Source: CAYONZ01 sp964405465 (lineage in GTDB: Bacteria > Bdellovibrionota > Bdellovibrionia > Bdellovibrionales > JAMPXM01). Taken from it: 64,000 nt of DNA. Below the pieces are notes generated by a model, which saw only the letters and a list, made by a program, of their open reading frames with translations, was not told the DNA's origin and made no database searches. The stretch is from the NCBI GenBank assembly GCA_964405465.1, contig CAYONZ010000016.1:1-64000 (forward strand), given 5' to 3'. Shown piece by piece: positions 1-8,075 of this stretch. Positions within the stretch are counted from its first letter, which is position 1, and each line of letters starts with the position of its first letter. A program made the translations under genes and the position numbers.

Positions 1-2
1 AT

Positions 3-158
3 CGAATGGGGCAAGTCCGGGGTGGCCACTTGAAAGAAAAAAGTTTGATTCACACTACAGGTGAAATTGTTTTGTTCGAACTACTCAATCTTCATTTACA
101 AAGAAAGCTCGACGACAAAACGGGCTATCCAGAGCTTGTGGTGCAGCGAAGAGTTTAG
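3..158 (+). CDS. 3' end of an unidentified gene (partial)
   Basis: A reading frame is open from the window edge to a TAG at 156-158, giving about 51 C-terminal residues that end in QRRV. The other two forward frames close within the first 70 bases. It converges on the dioxygenase gene, 16 bases from that gene's stop. I do not recognise the protein, and an open run this short could be chance. Its start lies outside the window. Confidence 0.35.
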   Translation, partial: RMGQVRGGHLKEKSLIHTTGEIVLFELLNLHLQRKLDDKTGYPELVVQRRV

Positions 159-174
159 GGCATCGGGACACGCC

Positions 175-1050
175 TTAGTCCCAAGTGAAGCTGAGCCGGC
201 TTAAATTTTTGTGTTCGAAGGTCTCCAAAAAGAAACGTGGAGCAATATTTCTCGAGCTGGCTGCTCCCGCGGCAATCAGCAGAGGGGTAAAGTGTTCCGG
301 CGTTGGATGGTTGTGTCGAGCATGGGGTGCCATGGTTTGATAATTTATGAGGGCGTTCCAATCTTGATTCATGAGAGTCTCTTTGAGCCAAAGATGAAAA
401 TCGCGAGAAGTCTGCGAAGCTTCGTCAATTGAACTGTCCTGCGGATGGTTCCAGAGTACGTCGCGAAGGTTGTGAGTCGCAGAGCCACTCGCCAACAAGG
501 CCACATTTTGATCACTCAAAAAGGCAAGCGCTTGACCGAGAGCAAAGAGGTCAGCCGGGGATCTTCTGGGTAGAGAGATTTGTAAAATTGCAAGATCAGC
601 TTGTGGTCGCAGATGAACCATTGGTGTCCAAACTCCATGGTCCCAACCACGCGAAGAATTATTGCGAATCTCGAGTGGTAAGCTCATGTTGTTTGTGCGC
701 TCAAGCGATCTTGTGAGCTGGTCCTGTACCCAATGGGCCAACTCCAGATCTCCTGGCGCTGGGTATTGAACCTGATAGAGCTCATCGGCAAATCCGCCAA
801 AGTCGTAGAGGAGATCTTGAGTTTTCGTTGTGCCGATCTGAAGACCGTCGGTTTCCCAGTGAGCAGAAATCACGACAAGTGCTTTCACGTCATCGAGAAC
901 CTGGCCTTCTTTTTTGAATGGCGCACCTTTAAGTGCATCGATCGCAAGCATCGGGGAGCCATGCGAGACAAAGAGTATGGGCGGTCTCTGCAATGGGGTC
1001 CTCGGCGACGGCGAATCTGATTTTGAAGTAAATTCTTTTTGTTTATCCAT
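175..1050 (-). CDS. DODA-type (LigB-like) extradiol ring-cleavage dioxygenase
   Basis: This 291-residue protein resembles the DODA/YgiD group of class III extradiol dioxygenases, cytoplasmic metal enzymes that open catechol-type rings. The family signatures are visible: a VSHGSP motif with His30, a SAHWE motif with His64, the RGWDHGVW segment with His138, and SATHNLR with His193. These fit the metal-site and catalytic histidines of the fold. The ATG at 1048-1050 has a purine-rich AGAAAGAAAA upstream. It follows the pirin gene by about 22 bases on the same strand, so the two are probably co-transcribed and may act on related aromatic or quinone compounds (inference). The true substrate cannot be read from sequence. 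Confidence 0.85.
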   Translation of the reverse strand: MDKQKEFTSKSDSPSPRTPLQRPPILFVSHGSPMLAIDALKGAPFKKEGQVLDDVKALVVISAHWETDGLQIGTTKTQDLLYDFGGFADELYQVQYPAPGDLELAHWVQDQLTRSLERTNNMSLPLEIRNNSSRGWDHGVWTPMVHLRPQADLAILQISLPRRSPADLFALGQALAFLSDQNVALLASGSATHNLRDVLWNHPQDSSIDEASQTSRDFHLWLKETLMNQDWNALINYQTMAPHARHNHPTPEHFTPLLIAAGAASSRNIAPRFFLETFEHKNLSRLSFTWD

Positions 1051-1072
1051 ATTTTTTCTTTCTGTGCGTGAG

Positions 1073-1650
1073 TCAGGCCAGTTCAAAGAGCAACAAGTGT
1101 GANNNNNNNNNNNNNNNNNNNNNNNNNNNNNNNNNNNNNNNNNNNNNNNNNNNNNNNNNNNNNNNNNNNNNNNNNNNNNNNNNNNNNNNNNNNNNNNNNN
1201 NNGACTGGCAAACAAAGCCCATTTATTTTCTTTATCTGCTTCGCTAAATTGTTTTTGTTCGTATCCAGGAGTCAGTGCTTGGCGTTCAGGCAGTATCCAA
1301 ATCTGAAAGAGCTCAACGTCTTCGTTTTGTGAATGATTGTATTCGCTATGCGTGATACCTGTGCCAGCAGTCATGCGCTGCACTTCACCGGCGTGAATAA
1401 CCGTCGAATTCCCCATGCTGTCTCGATGCGCGAGAGCACCTTTCATCACATAGGTTACGATTTCCATATTGTGATGTGGATGGGTCGGAAATCCAGCGCC
1501 TCGAGCAATGAAGTCTTCGTTGATCACTCGCAATGCACGAAAGCCCATTTGTTTTGGGTTGTAGAAATCAGCAAATGAAAAAGTGTGAAAGCTTTTTAGC
1601 CAACCGTGATCAGCGTAACCTCGGGATTCTGATTTTAGGACATTGATCAT
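1073..1650 (-). CDS. Pirin-family protein (YhhW-like), interrupted by an assembly gap
   Basis: The first 149 residues are visible (1203-1650). They carry the pirin cupin signature with His57 and His59 in PTHPHHNME, then His101 and Glu103 in THSEYNHS, the metal ligands of YhhW-type quercetin dioxygenases. The ATG at 1648-1650 has AAAGGGAG upstream. The gap at 1103-1202 removes the middle of the C-terminal half. Beyond the gap, one frame gives SHLLLFELA followed by TGA at 1073-1075, which looks like a normal pirin C-terminus, so I place the end there (inference). The coordinates are not a multiple of three because the gap length is nominal. The gene is divergent from the HxlR-type regulator. 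Confidence 0.8.
1103..1202. other. Assembly gap of 100 N
   Basis: Exactly 100 undetermined bases, the conventional size for a scaffold gap of unknown length. It lies inside the pirin gene. Family pirins are about 230 residues, so roughly 200 or more real bases are probably missing. Confidence 0.95.
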
Positions 1651-1676
1651 AATATTCTCCCTTTTTGTTCTTAAGT

Positions 1677-1682
1677 ATTATA
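1677..1682 (-). promoter_or_regulatory. Candidate -10 element of the pirin-dioxygenase unit
   Basis: Read on the minus strand, the hexamer is TATAAT, a perfect -10 match, 27 bases before the pirin start codon. The upstream TTTATC at about 18 bases is only a weak -35. The hexamer lies within an AGTAT/ATACT inverted repeat, so it may also be bound by the divergent regulator. Confidence 0.45.
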
Positions 1683-1710
1683 TACTACACTTGCTATCTT
1701 GATAAAAGTA

Positions 1711-1727
1711 AGTACCTTTTGGTAACT
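1711..1727. promoter_or_regulatory. Candidate HxlR operator, imperfect palindrome
   Basis: The bases AGTACCTTTTGGTAACT form an inverted repeat with half-sites resembling GTACC and GGTAAC around a TTTT centre. HxlR-type winged-helix dimers commonly bind such spaced palindromes in the divergent region next to their own gene. The site ends three bases before the Shine-Dalgarno of the regulator gene, so binding would be autoregulatory and could also affect the pirin promoter about 30 bases away. Confidence 0.5.
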
Positions 1728-1740
1728 ATTAGGAGCAAAA

Positions 1741-2091
1741 ATGCCTAAACTCAAGCCTACCGCCAGCCTTGTGGCCTCGCCGCCAACGGATTGTCCGTTA
1801 GAGGAATGTTTACGCATAATCTCCGGAGCCTGGACCCATAAAATTTTATGGTACCTCAAGAATGGGCCACGGCGCTTTGGTGATCTCAAACGCGACCTAG
1901 GTAAAGTGTCTCCCAAAGTTTTGACAACTCGTCTTCGTGAACTTGAGGATGAAGGAGTCATTGTTCGAAAAGTTTTGCCCACGTCCCCTCCGACCGTCGA
2001 GTATTCATTGACTCCGGCTGGACATGAATTTGGACCAGTGCTCGAGGCAATGGTCCAGGTTGCCACAAAACTTCGTCGAATCCGAAAATAA
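1741..2091 (+). CDS. HxlR-family transcriptional regulator
   Basis: A 116-residue winged-helix protein with the HxlR pattern: CPLEECLRIISGAW, KILWYLKNGPRRFGDL, then a recognition-helix and wing region that ends in YSLTPAGHEF. Two cysteines, Cys18 and Cys23, sit before the first helix. In redox- and quinone-sensing members such as YodB a Cys near the N-terminus is the sensor, so sensing of electrophiles is possible here but not shown. The start ATG is preceded by AGGAG at 1731-1735. It is divergent from the pirin-dioxygenase pair, which it most likely controls. Confidence 0.85.
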   Translation: MPKLKPTASLVASPPTDCPLEECLRIISGAWTHKILWYLKNGPRRFGDLKRDLGKVSPKVLTTRLRELEDEGVIVRKVLPTSPPTVEYSLTPAGHEFGPVLEAMVQVATKLRRIRK

Positions 2092-2167
2092 TCAGTTCAA
2101 TTGTCTCAAGAAAATACAAATAAGCGCCGATGAATTCACCAGAGAAATAGATTGCATGGAGGCAGCT

Positions 2168-2449
2168 ATGATGGTGATTCAAGGAAATTTACAAATCGTG
2201 TTCGATGCTCTTTTTGAAATGGGAATCATTGACCCTGTTCTCAAAAAAGACTGGAAACAAGCGCTTGAGGCAAAGCCACGTTACGCACGCAGTCTCTCGC
2301 GCGCGATTTCAATAGTGAATCATTTTATCAATGATCGAAATGAAATGCTCGCACAGCTTAGGCAATTTGATGATAGCACGCTTGAGCTTTTGGCGATTGA
2401 AGTGGCACGTGAATACGCAGACTTTCATTCACGTGAGCAGCTTCACTAA
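2168..2449 (+). CDS. Small protein of unknown function upstream of a CpaF gene
   Basis: A 93-residue, probably cytosolic and mostly helical protein with no signal peptide or membrane segment. I do not recognise a family. The frame is open further upstream into the HxlR gene, but GGAGG at 2158-2162 sits 5 bases before the ATG at 2168 (8 before the next ATG at 2171), so translation most likely begins there. It ends 12 bases before the cupredoxin-like gene, which overlaps cpaF, so the three form one tightly packed unit. A role with the CpaF ATPase is inferred from position only. Confidence 0.65.
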   Translation: MMVIQGNLQIVFDALFEMGIIDPVLKKDWKQALEAKPRYARSLSRAISIVNHFINDRNEMLAQLRQFDDSTLELLAIEVAREYADFHSREQLH

Positions 2450-2461
2450 ATTGGAGTGTGT

Positions 2462-2986
2462 ATGCAAATGCGAATTGTTAAATGGATTTTGTTTGCAGTC
2501 GTGATTGTCGGTATAGTGACCGAGTGGAATATCGCTTACGCTGACTGGAAAATTGATCTGTCTCGCCGCCAAAAAACGGTGCAAAGAACAGAGTCCCAAG
2601 AGGAAGCTAGCAAAGCTGTGACGGTTGGAGACAGAACCATCATGGATTCAATTTTTGATTCTACAGAGCCACAACAAGAAATAGTTTTGCTCAATACCGA
2701 AAAAGGTTTTGTTCCAAGTTCAATCCGACTCAAAAAAGGTTTGAAGTATATGATTCACGTGGTGAATGTGAATGACAAAGAAAAAAACGTAAGTTTTGTT
2801 TTAGATGCCTTCGGCGAACATCACGCCACGTATTTTGGAAAAATCACTTCGTTTCGTTTAGACCCCAAAAAAGAGGGTGTTTATTCATTTCAATGTCCAG
2901 AGACTTCTTTGGAGGGACGCTTAACGGTGATTAATCCCCCTGCTCCTGCTGTGGGTCGGGTGCCTGCATCTGAGGATGGTAGATGA
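2462..2986 (+). CDS. Secreted cupredoxin-like protein
   Basis: A 174-residue protein with an N-terminal hydrophobic segment (about residues 6-25) that ends in a signal-peptidase-type AYA site. Residues of about 70-160 resemble the Cupredoxin_1/EfeO-like beta-sandwich: GFVPSSIRLKKGLKY, a VNVN turn, and YSFQCPE near the end. The usual copper ligands are mostly absent; one Cys remains but the expected histidines around it do not, so it may be a non-copper structural version. TTGGAG at 2451-2456 favours the ATG at 2462 over the GTG at 2456. Its stop overlaps the cpaF start (ATGA), which indicates translational coupling. Confidence 0.6.
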   Translation: MQMRIVKWILFAVVIVGIVTEWNIAYADWKIDLSRRQKTVQRTESQEEASKAVTVGDRTIMDSIFDSTEPQQEIVLLNTEKGFVPSSIRLKKGLKYMIHVVNVNDKEKNVSFVLDAFGEHHATYFGKITSFRLDPKKEGVYSFQCPETSLEGRLTVINPPAPAVGRVPASEDGR

Positions 2987-4104
2987 GCAAATCTGAATCT
3001 CTTCAAGCATTCAAAGACATGATCAAGGGCTATTTAGGCCCGGTTGAAGAGTATTGGCAGAATCCGATTTACAGTGAAATTCTAATTAATGGTTACGATT
3101 CAATTTTTGTTGAAACCAAGGGTAAGTTACAAAAAACTCCAGCGCAGTTTCCGTCGGTTGAAGATCTCTATTCATTGGTCAATGCGATTGCTCAATCAGT
3201 CGATCGACCTCTCGATGAAAAAGAACCGCGTTTAGATGCTCGTCTGCCCGATGGTTCACGCGTGCATGTGGTGATTCCTCCCTGTGCCCGAACCAATGGG
3301 CCCACCGTGAGTATTCGCAAATTTACTCAGACAAAAATTACCTTTAAAGACTACATCAAATTCGGAGCGATCACACCTGACGCCGCAACGTTTTTGCAGA
3401 TCTGTATGTTTCTCGGAAAAAATATTTTGGTGAGTGGTGGTACAGGATCCGGAAAAACAACGCTCTTGAGTTTGCTCTGCAGCTGCATTCCTCCGGGACA
3501 ACGGGTGATTGTGATCGAGGATGCGAGTGAACTGACGGTGGAGTATGAACATGTGGTTTTTTTCGAAACTCGTCATGGTGATGGAAAAACAAAAGCTGAT
3601 GTCACAATTCGTGACCTCTTAAAAAGCAGCTTACGTCTAAGACCCGATCGTATCGTTGTTGGTGAAGTGCGAGGCGCCGAAGGTAACGAGTTGATTCAAG
3701 CGATGAACACCGGTCACAAGGGTTGTCTTGGTACTATTCATGCCAATACCGCTCACGATGCTTTGGTGCGACTCGAGTCACTTGCACTGGGCGGTGATGC
3801 CAAGGTGAGCGAAAAGGCATTGATTCATTCGATTGCGGAAGCGATCAATATTGTCATTCAGATTTCGCGACTGTCCGATGGGTCCCGTCGAATTATGACC
3901 ATCGCTGAAGTGCGTGGCCTCGACAAAGAAGGCAGCTACGTGGTCGTGCCAATTTATCAGATGAGTAATCTCATTCGAGGAGCCGAAGGTAAACTTGTGG
4001 GTCAAATTGAGCCAACCGGTGAAATTCCGAGCTTCATGGGCGAGATAGAAGACAATCGAATCAACTTTCCAAAATCCAAATTCTTCACAAGTAAAGCCGG
4101 CTGA
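2983..4104 (+). CDS. cpaF: CpaF/TadA-type secretion ATPase
   Basis: A 373-residue type II/IV secretion ATPase of the CpaF/TadA branch, the cytoplasmic hexameric motor that powers Tad (Flp) pilus assembly. Visible motifs are Walker A GGTGSGKTT (152-160), the Asp box IVIEDASEL, Walker B region RIVVGEVRG (about 223-231), and the His box GHKGCLGTIHAN (244-255). It is shorter than many CpaF proteins because it lacks a long N-terminal extension. No tadB, tadC, flp, cpaB or secretin gene is near, so here it is an orphan linked to a cupredoxin-like exported protein. The ATG overlaps the preceding stop and has GAGG upstream. Confidence 0.88.
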   Translation: MSKSESLQAFKDMIKGYLGPVEEYWQNPIYSEILINGYDSIFVETKGKLQKTPAQFPSVEDLYSLVNAIAQSVDRPLDEKEPRLDARLPDGSRVHVVIPPCARTNGPTVSIRKFTQTKITFKDYIKFGAITPDAATFLQICMFLGKNILVSGGTGSGKTTLLSLLCSCIPPGQRVIVIEDASELTVEYEHVVFFETRHGDGKTKADVTIRDLLKSSLRLRPDRIVVGEVRGAEGNELIQAMNTGHKGCLGTIHANTAHDALVRLESLALGGDAKVSEKALIHSIAEAINIVIQISRLSDGSRRIMTIAEVRGLDKEGSYVVVPIYQMSNLIRGAEGKLVGQIEPTGEIPSFMGEIEDNRINFPKSKFFTSKAG

Positions 4105-4160
4105 TATTTTCTCTCGGAGCTTGACTCGGCTGACGGGCTAATCATGCCGAAATAGAGTGT

Positions 4161-5624
4161 ATGCAAGAATCAGCAAAGACCAAAGCAATTGAAGACTTTA
4201 AACGAGAATTTGTTGAACGTATCACAGAGGCCAAAATGGTTGGCTTTCGTAACCTAGTTGAATGCCTGTGCATTGAACTGAGTCGGGAGCTGAAAGACAT
4301 TGAAGACAATCAGGAAAGTGATTTTGATTTTGAGGGACGCTTGGCTTCTGTGTTGGCGCAACTCCGAAGGACACCTTCATTTAGCCCTGGTGCATCTGCA
4401 GACGTCACGCAGTTTTACAGCCAAGAATTAAAAGCATTGGTCGCTTGTCGTTTTGCCGATTTAGAAGCTCAGTGGTCCGCATTGCAGCCTGAGCAAAAAT
4501 CCGATTGGTTGAAACGATTTGAAGTGGCAGATGAGTCACTTGAAGCGTTCTTTTTTGCTTGGGTCGAAAGTTTTGGTGAGAGTGAGGGCTGTCCTTGTCG
4601 CTTGGCCTATGCTTGCTATCGATTGGCCATGGCATGGTCCGTTCGTGGTTTTGAGGGATGGCGAGAGTTGTTGAGTGAGCAAAAGAAGATGGTGCAACAT
4701 CACAGCGCTGTTGCCTTACAGAATTTTCTAGTTGTCTGGAAATCCAAATCGGAAAAGCTCAATGCTCTGACCGGGTTGTGGGAGTGTTCTAAGCTTCTAG
4801 GTTCGGATGCCTACATGGACCTATGGAAACAAGAAATTCTGGCGATCGATCCAGAGAATTTCAAAATCCACCGGGAATTGTTGAATAGCAAGGCTCCCGA
4901 ATTTGGAGGATCTCTCGAAGAGATGCGTTCGGTTTTGCGTGACTGTGAAGCCATGCAGTTCTCGGATCGCCAGATTCGAATTCTAAAGGCAGACTGTCTA
5001 CGGACTGAGGCCATTAATTTTGTTGTGCAAAATGAATTCATGAAAGCGATGGGATTGTTTGGTTCGGCAATTGAGTTGATCAAAGAACGGACGGTTCGTT
5101 GTCGGCGAGCCATGCTTTGGACAATGATGGGCGAATCACACCAGGCGCTTGAAGACTTTCGAGCCAGTCTTGAAGTCGATCCAAATTACGAAATTGCTCT
5201 GATAAAAAGGGCTGAGTTGTACCTGAAGCTTGGTCGTGATGAAGATGCTTTTCAAGATTTTTTGCGAGCGGCATGGTTGGGAGATGTCGGCAGTATGCGG
5301 CAGGTGGCCCATTACTACGCTCGTTGGGCGGCAGAGGATGGCCCCGCACTTGAACGAGTGCATTTTGAAGCCAATGCCTGTATGTGGTGGTCGGTGGCCA
5401 GTCGCCGAGGGTCGCGTGCAGCTCACCGAGAACTTGTCGATTTTTACCAGAGTCCATCCCGGCTACTTTTTCATCCAGCATTGGCTATACAAAATGAGCG
5501 TGCCAAAGCGACACATTCTTGTGATGACGATGGTGATGATGATCAAACTGCAGAGGCTTTACCTAGCGTTGATTCCAAACACGCTTCTGCCCCTGGTGCA
5601 CGCGTGATTTCTCGGGTGTCATAA
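4161..5624 (+). CDS. TPR-containing protein of unknown function
   Basis: A 487-residue protein without signal peptide or membrane segment. The N-terminal half is acidic and helical with no family I recognise. Residues of about 270-400 hold tetratricopeptide-like helical pairs (for example QALEDFRASLEVDPNYEIAL and YLKLGRDEDAFQDF), followed by a Sel1-like stretch. The C-terminus is a low-complexity Asp-rich tail. It lies 56 bases after cpaF on the same strand with only a weak GAG ahead of the ATG, so expression from the cpaF transcript is plausible. A scaffold role for the CpaF system would be inference. Confidence 0.7.
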   Translation: MQESAKTKAIEDFKREFVERITEAKMVGFRNLVECLCIELSRELKDIEDNQESDFDFEGRLASVLAQLRRTPSFSPGASADVTQFYSQELKALVACRFADLEAQWSALQPEQKSDWLKRFEVADESLEAFFFAWVESFGESEGCPCRLAYACYRLAMAWSVRGFEGWRELLSEQKKMVQHHSAVALQNFLVVWKSKSEKLNALTGLWECSKLLGSDAYMDLWKQEILAIDPENFKIHRELLNSKAPEFGGSLEEMRSVLRDCEAMQFSDRQIRILKADCLRTEAINFVVQNEFMKAMGLFGSAIELIKERTVRCRRAMLWTMMGESHQALEDFRASLEVDPNYEIALIKRAELYLKLGRDEDAFQDFLRAAWLGDVGSMRQVAHYYARWAAEDGPALERVHFEANACMWWSVASRRGSRAAHRELVDFYQSPSRLLFHPALAIQNERAKATHSCDDDGDDDQTAEALPSVDSKHASAPGARVISRVS

Positions 5625-6037
5625 GGCAGCTCAAAGTATTTGCGATGACAGGTGCCTTTGTCTAAATGTTTAGTGCAATTTGTTTTGATCAAATGGATTT
5701 ACATTGTCTAATGGAATGGATCTGCATCATCTAAATGGATTCGAATTCATGCAAACTGCATAAAATTGTCGATTTTTTTTACGCCTCGGATTTATTTGTT
5801 TTTCATGCAAACGCCAGGTCGCTCATTCTGCAAAATGAATTGAACCAGTCATGGGTTTGTTTGGAATGGTCAGCTATTGAATTGCAAGTCATCACGAGAG
5901 GTTCTCCGCAATAGGCCAGTGTAATTGGACAGCATAATTGTTCAGCGCAAGGCGGGAGGATAGAACCTATTTATGTTTCGGAACTAGACTTCCGATGAGT
6001 GTGTTGTCGCCAGGCAGGATAACTCGGGGGATTTGGG
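5625..6037. other. Intergenic region, no gene seen
   Basis: About 410 bases, AT-rich, with no convincing reading frame or RNA gene. Between about 5690 and 5755 the heptamer AATGGAT recurs three times, which may be degenerate repeat or chance. No intrinsic terminator with a T run was found after the TPR gene. The promoter of the following gene should lie here, but no strong -35/-10 pair stands out. Confidence 0.5.
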
Positions 6038-6916
6038 ATGAGTTCAAGTTTAGCATTTAAGCTCGAAGCGGATTCGGATTTTCAGAACAGTCAGCTGGAA
6101 TCCGCAAGTGGGCCAGCTGATGCTGTAGCGCTTGATTTTATCTCACCCGAATTTGCAGCTTTCAATCAAACCGACACACCCTCTGAGGCTTCGCGACGAC
6201 CACATCTGCAGGTTGTGCCAAAGGCTTCTTCAACCTCAACAAGTGCAACTGCAACAAAAGCTACCAACTCAGTGGCAGACTCTCCCCAATTTGCAGTGGC
6301 GGGTTCGTATCGGCGAATGTTGGCGTATTATCTTGATGGGTTAGTGCTGCTCATCGTAATGCTTCCCGCTGGAATGCATTTGCTTCGCAATGTTGTATCC
6401 GGACGAGATGCTGTCGTATCTTGGTTTTGGATGGGTTTTACGGTGTTTGCTTGGGCACTTTACCAGGCTCTGTTCTTGAGGTTTTACGGCGCAACTGCTG
6501 GGAAATCCGCGATGGATCTGAGGGTGGTTTCATTGAACCCATCGTCTCCCCAATTGACGTGGACTCAGGTTTGTGTGCGCGCATTGGGTACAATCGTCGC
6601 GGGCATGTTTGGTTACTTATTTTACGCTGTGGCGCTCTTGCGTAAAGACCGAAGGCATGTGGTTGATCTCATCGCGCAAACTCAGGTGATACAAGATGGC
6701 TTAAAGTCTCGCCACAAGCCACGACGGTTTGTCATTGGCGTACTCGCGATTTTGTTTGCACTGGTCGGTTTGACCCAACAGAAATATAAAATTACCGCGC
6801 GTGGCTTGGAGTTCAAAAAGAATAAAGTTGCGGCGGCCAAAGACCATGCAGAAGATGGTCTAAAAGATAGGCAACCGGCAAACGCCGACCCCCAAGAAGA
6901 GTCTCAGGTCGAATAG
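6038..6916 (+). CDS. RDD-family inner-membrane protein
   Basis: A 292-residue protein with a variable N-terminal cytoplasmic region (about 85 residues, rich in Ser/Thr/Ala) followed by an RDD domain: YRRMLAYYLDG in the first membrane helix (the R..D pair), a second helix near 130-150, GATAGKSAMDLRV, a third helix, and DRRHVVDLIAQTQVI. A further hydrophobic segment near 228-245 precedes a charged tail. RDD proteins are small polytopic membrane proteins, some implicated in Na+/H+ exchange; function here is unknown. GGGGGA ends 7 bases before the ATG. It converges with the M48 peptidase gene. Confidence 0.8.
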   Translation: MSSSLAFKLEADSDFQNSQLESASGPADAVALDFISPEFAAFNQTDTPSEASRRPHLQVVPKASSTSTSATATKATNSVADSPQFAVAGSYRRMLAYYLDGLVLLIVMLPAGMHLLRNVVSGRDAVVSWFWMGFTVFAWALYQALFLRFYGATAGKSAMDLRVVSLNPSSPQLTWTQVCVRALGTIVAGMFGYLFYAVALLRKDRRHVVDLIAQTQVIQDGLKSRHKPRRFVIGVLAILFALVGLTQQKYKITARGLEFKKNKVAAAKDHAEDGLKDRQPANADPQEESQVE

Positions 6917-6954
6917 TATCCAAAACGGTGAATTCCATTCGTCGCAATGGATCG

Positions 6955-7830
6955 TTATTTTGCGGGACATCCATATAAATAAAATTTGTTTTTTAGAGCC
7001 CAATAACGAATGGCTGCTGGATCATCACTATCAAGATTTGCAGGGTTTATTCCCAAAATTGCGACCGTGGCTCGATTGAGGTCTTCGGGCTCGTTGGATA
7101 AACCTGAGGCGTGCATTTGGGCCAGCCAGCGGGCAGCTATGCAATCGGCTTCAAGCTCCTGTCCCAGGCGTGCATTAAAGAGTGTATTTTGCGTACTCTG
7201 CCAAAAACTTGCAGCACGTTCAGCGAGTGACGATTTGGAATCCGTGTGTTGGTCTGTTATAGCCGAAAAAATCTCCAACAAAATGGCCCCAATCGGAAAC
7301 GGTACTCTTTGAAAAAAATGAGCCCGTTCGCTATGCGCCATTTCATGCGCCAAGACCGCCACAAGCTCGTTGTCGTTAAGAGTTTGCACCAGGGATTGCG
7401 TCACCCAAATCGATGGTCCTGTCGAAAATGCGTTTGGCTCATTCGGATTTCCGGCCTCAAGAAAATACTGATATCGTGCATATTTTAGCTTTTCATGGTT
7501 GTGGGCTCTCACATAGCCAATCGCTCGCGCGACTCGGTGTTCAGAGCTTGAATCATGTACAGGTTTGAGCTCAGCCACTTTGAGTGCAGCTAATTGCATC
7601 ACAGCATCTGCGGCGTGCCCAAAGAGGCGATCTAGGCCGAGAGTGTGGAGATCGGTATTGAGTTGATTGGATTTTAAGGTTGAAGGCAAAATGCGTGTAT
7701 CTGGCGCGCCGAGACTTGGGGCCATTTCCATATTCGCACTGGTCTCGGCGTTTGCGATCGAGCCTGAGGTGGCCATGGCAAATGCAATTAACATCCAAAC
7801 CAAATCTTGTAGAAGAAAGAAAGCGCGCAT
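6955..7830 (-). CDS. M48-family zinc metallopeptidase, exported
   Basis: A 291-residue peptidase when started at the ATG at 7828-7830, which has AAGGGA upstream and begins a good signal peptide (residues 1-27, ending IANAE). The longer frame adds 45 unlikely residues. The zinc motif HEMAH is at 162-166, and the third ligand is expected in ELEADCIAARWL downstream, matching the M48 pattern HExxH...ExxxD. Family members such as BepA/YfgC act in periplasmic outer-membrane protein quality control; lacking TPRs, this one resembles the LoiP/HtpX-like peptidase core. It is convergent with the RDD gene and stands alone. Confidence 0.85.
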   Translation of the reverse strand: MRAFFLLQDLVWMLIAFAMATSGSIANAETSANMEMAPSLGAPDTRILPSTLKSNQLNTDLHTLGLDRLFGHAADAVMQLAALKVAELKPVHDSSSEHRVARAIGYVRAHNHEKLKYARYQYFLEAGNPNEPNAFSTGPSIWVTQSLVQTLNDNELVAVLAHEMAHSERAHFFQRVPFPIGAILLEIFSAITDQHTDSKSSLAERAASFWQSTQNTLFNARLGQELEADCIAARWLAQMHASGLSNEPEDLNRATVAILGINPANLDSDDPAAIRYWALKNKFYLYGCPAK

Positions 7831-8041
7831 TAAAACATCCCTTGTTAGTTGCGTTGACTTAGTCGGGTCGTCAGCTCGAGGGTCGAAGTCGGCCCTCGAA
7901 ATGAATTGTCCTGAAGTTGGGCCGAACCGTGGCCACAAAAAAAGGCATCTCGTTTCTTCGATCACCGCAAATGCTTCTCAGTGAGTCAAAGGAAAGCGAT
8001 TAAAATAGAGCAAGTTGCCGCCTCACGTCTAAAGTGTTCGG

Positions 8042-8070
8042 TTGAATAGAGGTTCGAACTTCGCTACAAA
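8042..8070 (+). promoter_or_regulatory. Candidate promoter placing the start codon at +1
   Basis: TTGAAT (8042-8047), a 17-base spacer and TACAAA (8065-8070) end 5 bases before the GTG start at 8076. No Shine-Dalgarno lies between them. If used, transcription would begin at or within a base or two of the start codon. The -10 match is modest. Confidence 0.35.
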
Positions 8071-8075
8071 AACCT

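Noticed and set aside
175..1650. One minus-strand protein joining pirin and dioxygenase
   Set aside because: It only stays open because 100 N are read as codons. The dioxygenase has its own ATG and purine-rich ribosome site, and a pirin-like end in another frame follows the gap.
5625..6037. tRNA or small RNA gene in the intergenic region
   Set aside because: No T-arm motif, cloverleaf pairing or terminator was found by eye. A tRNAscan or Infernal run would settle it.
7667..7984. Plus-strand frame opposite the M48 peptidase start
   Set aside because: No ribosome site and fully antisense to a well-supported signal peptide and domain.
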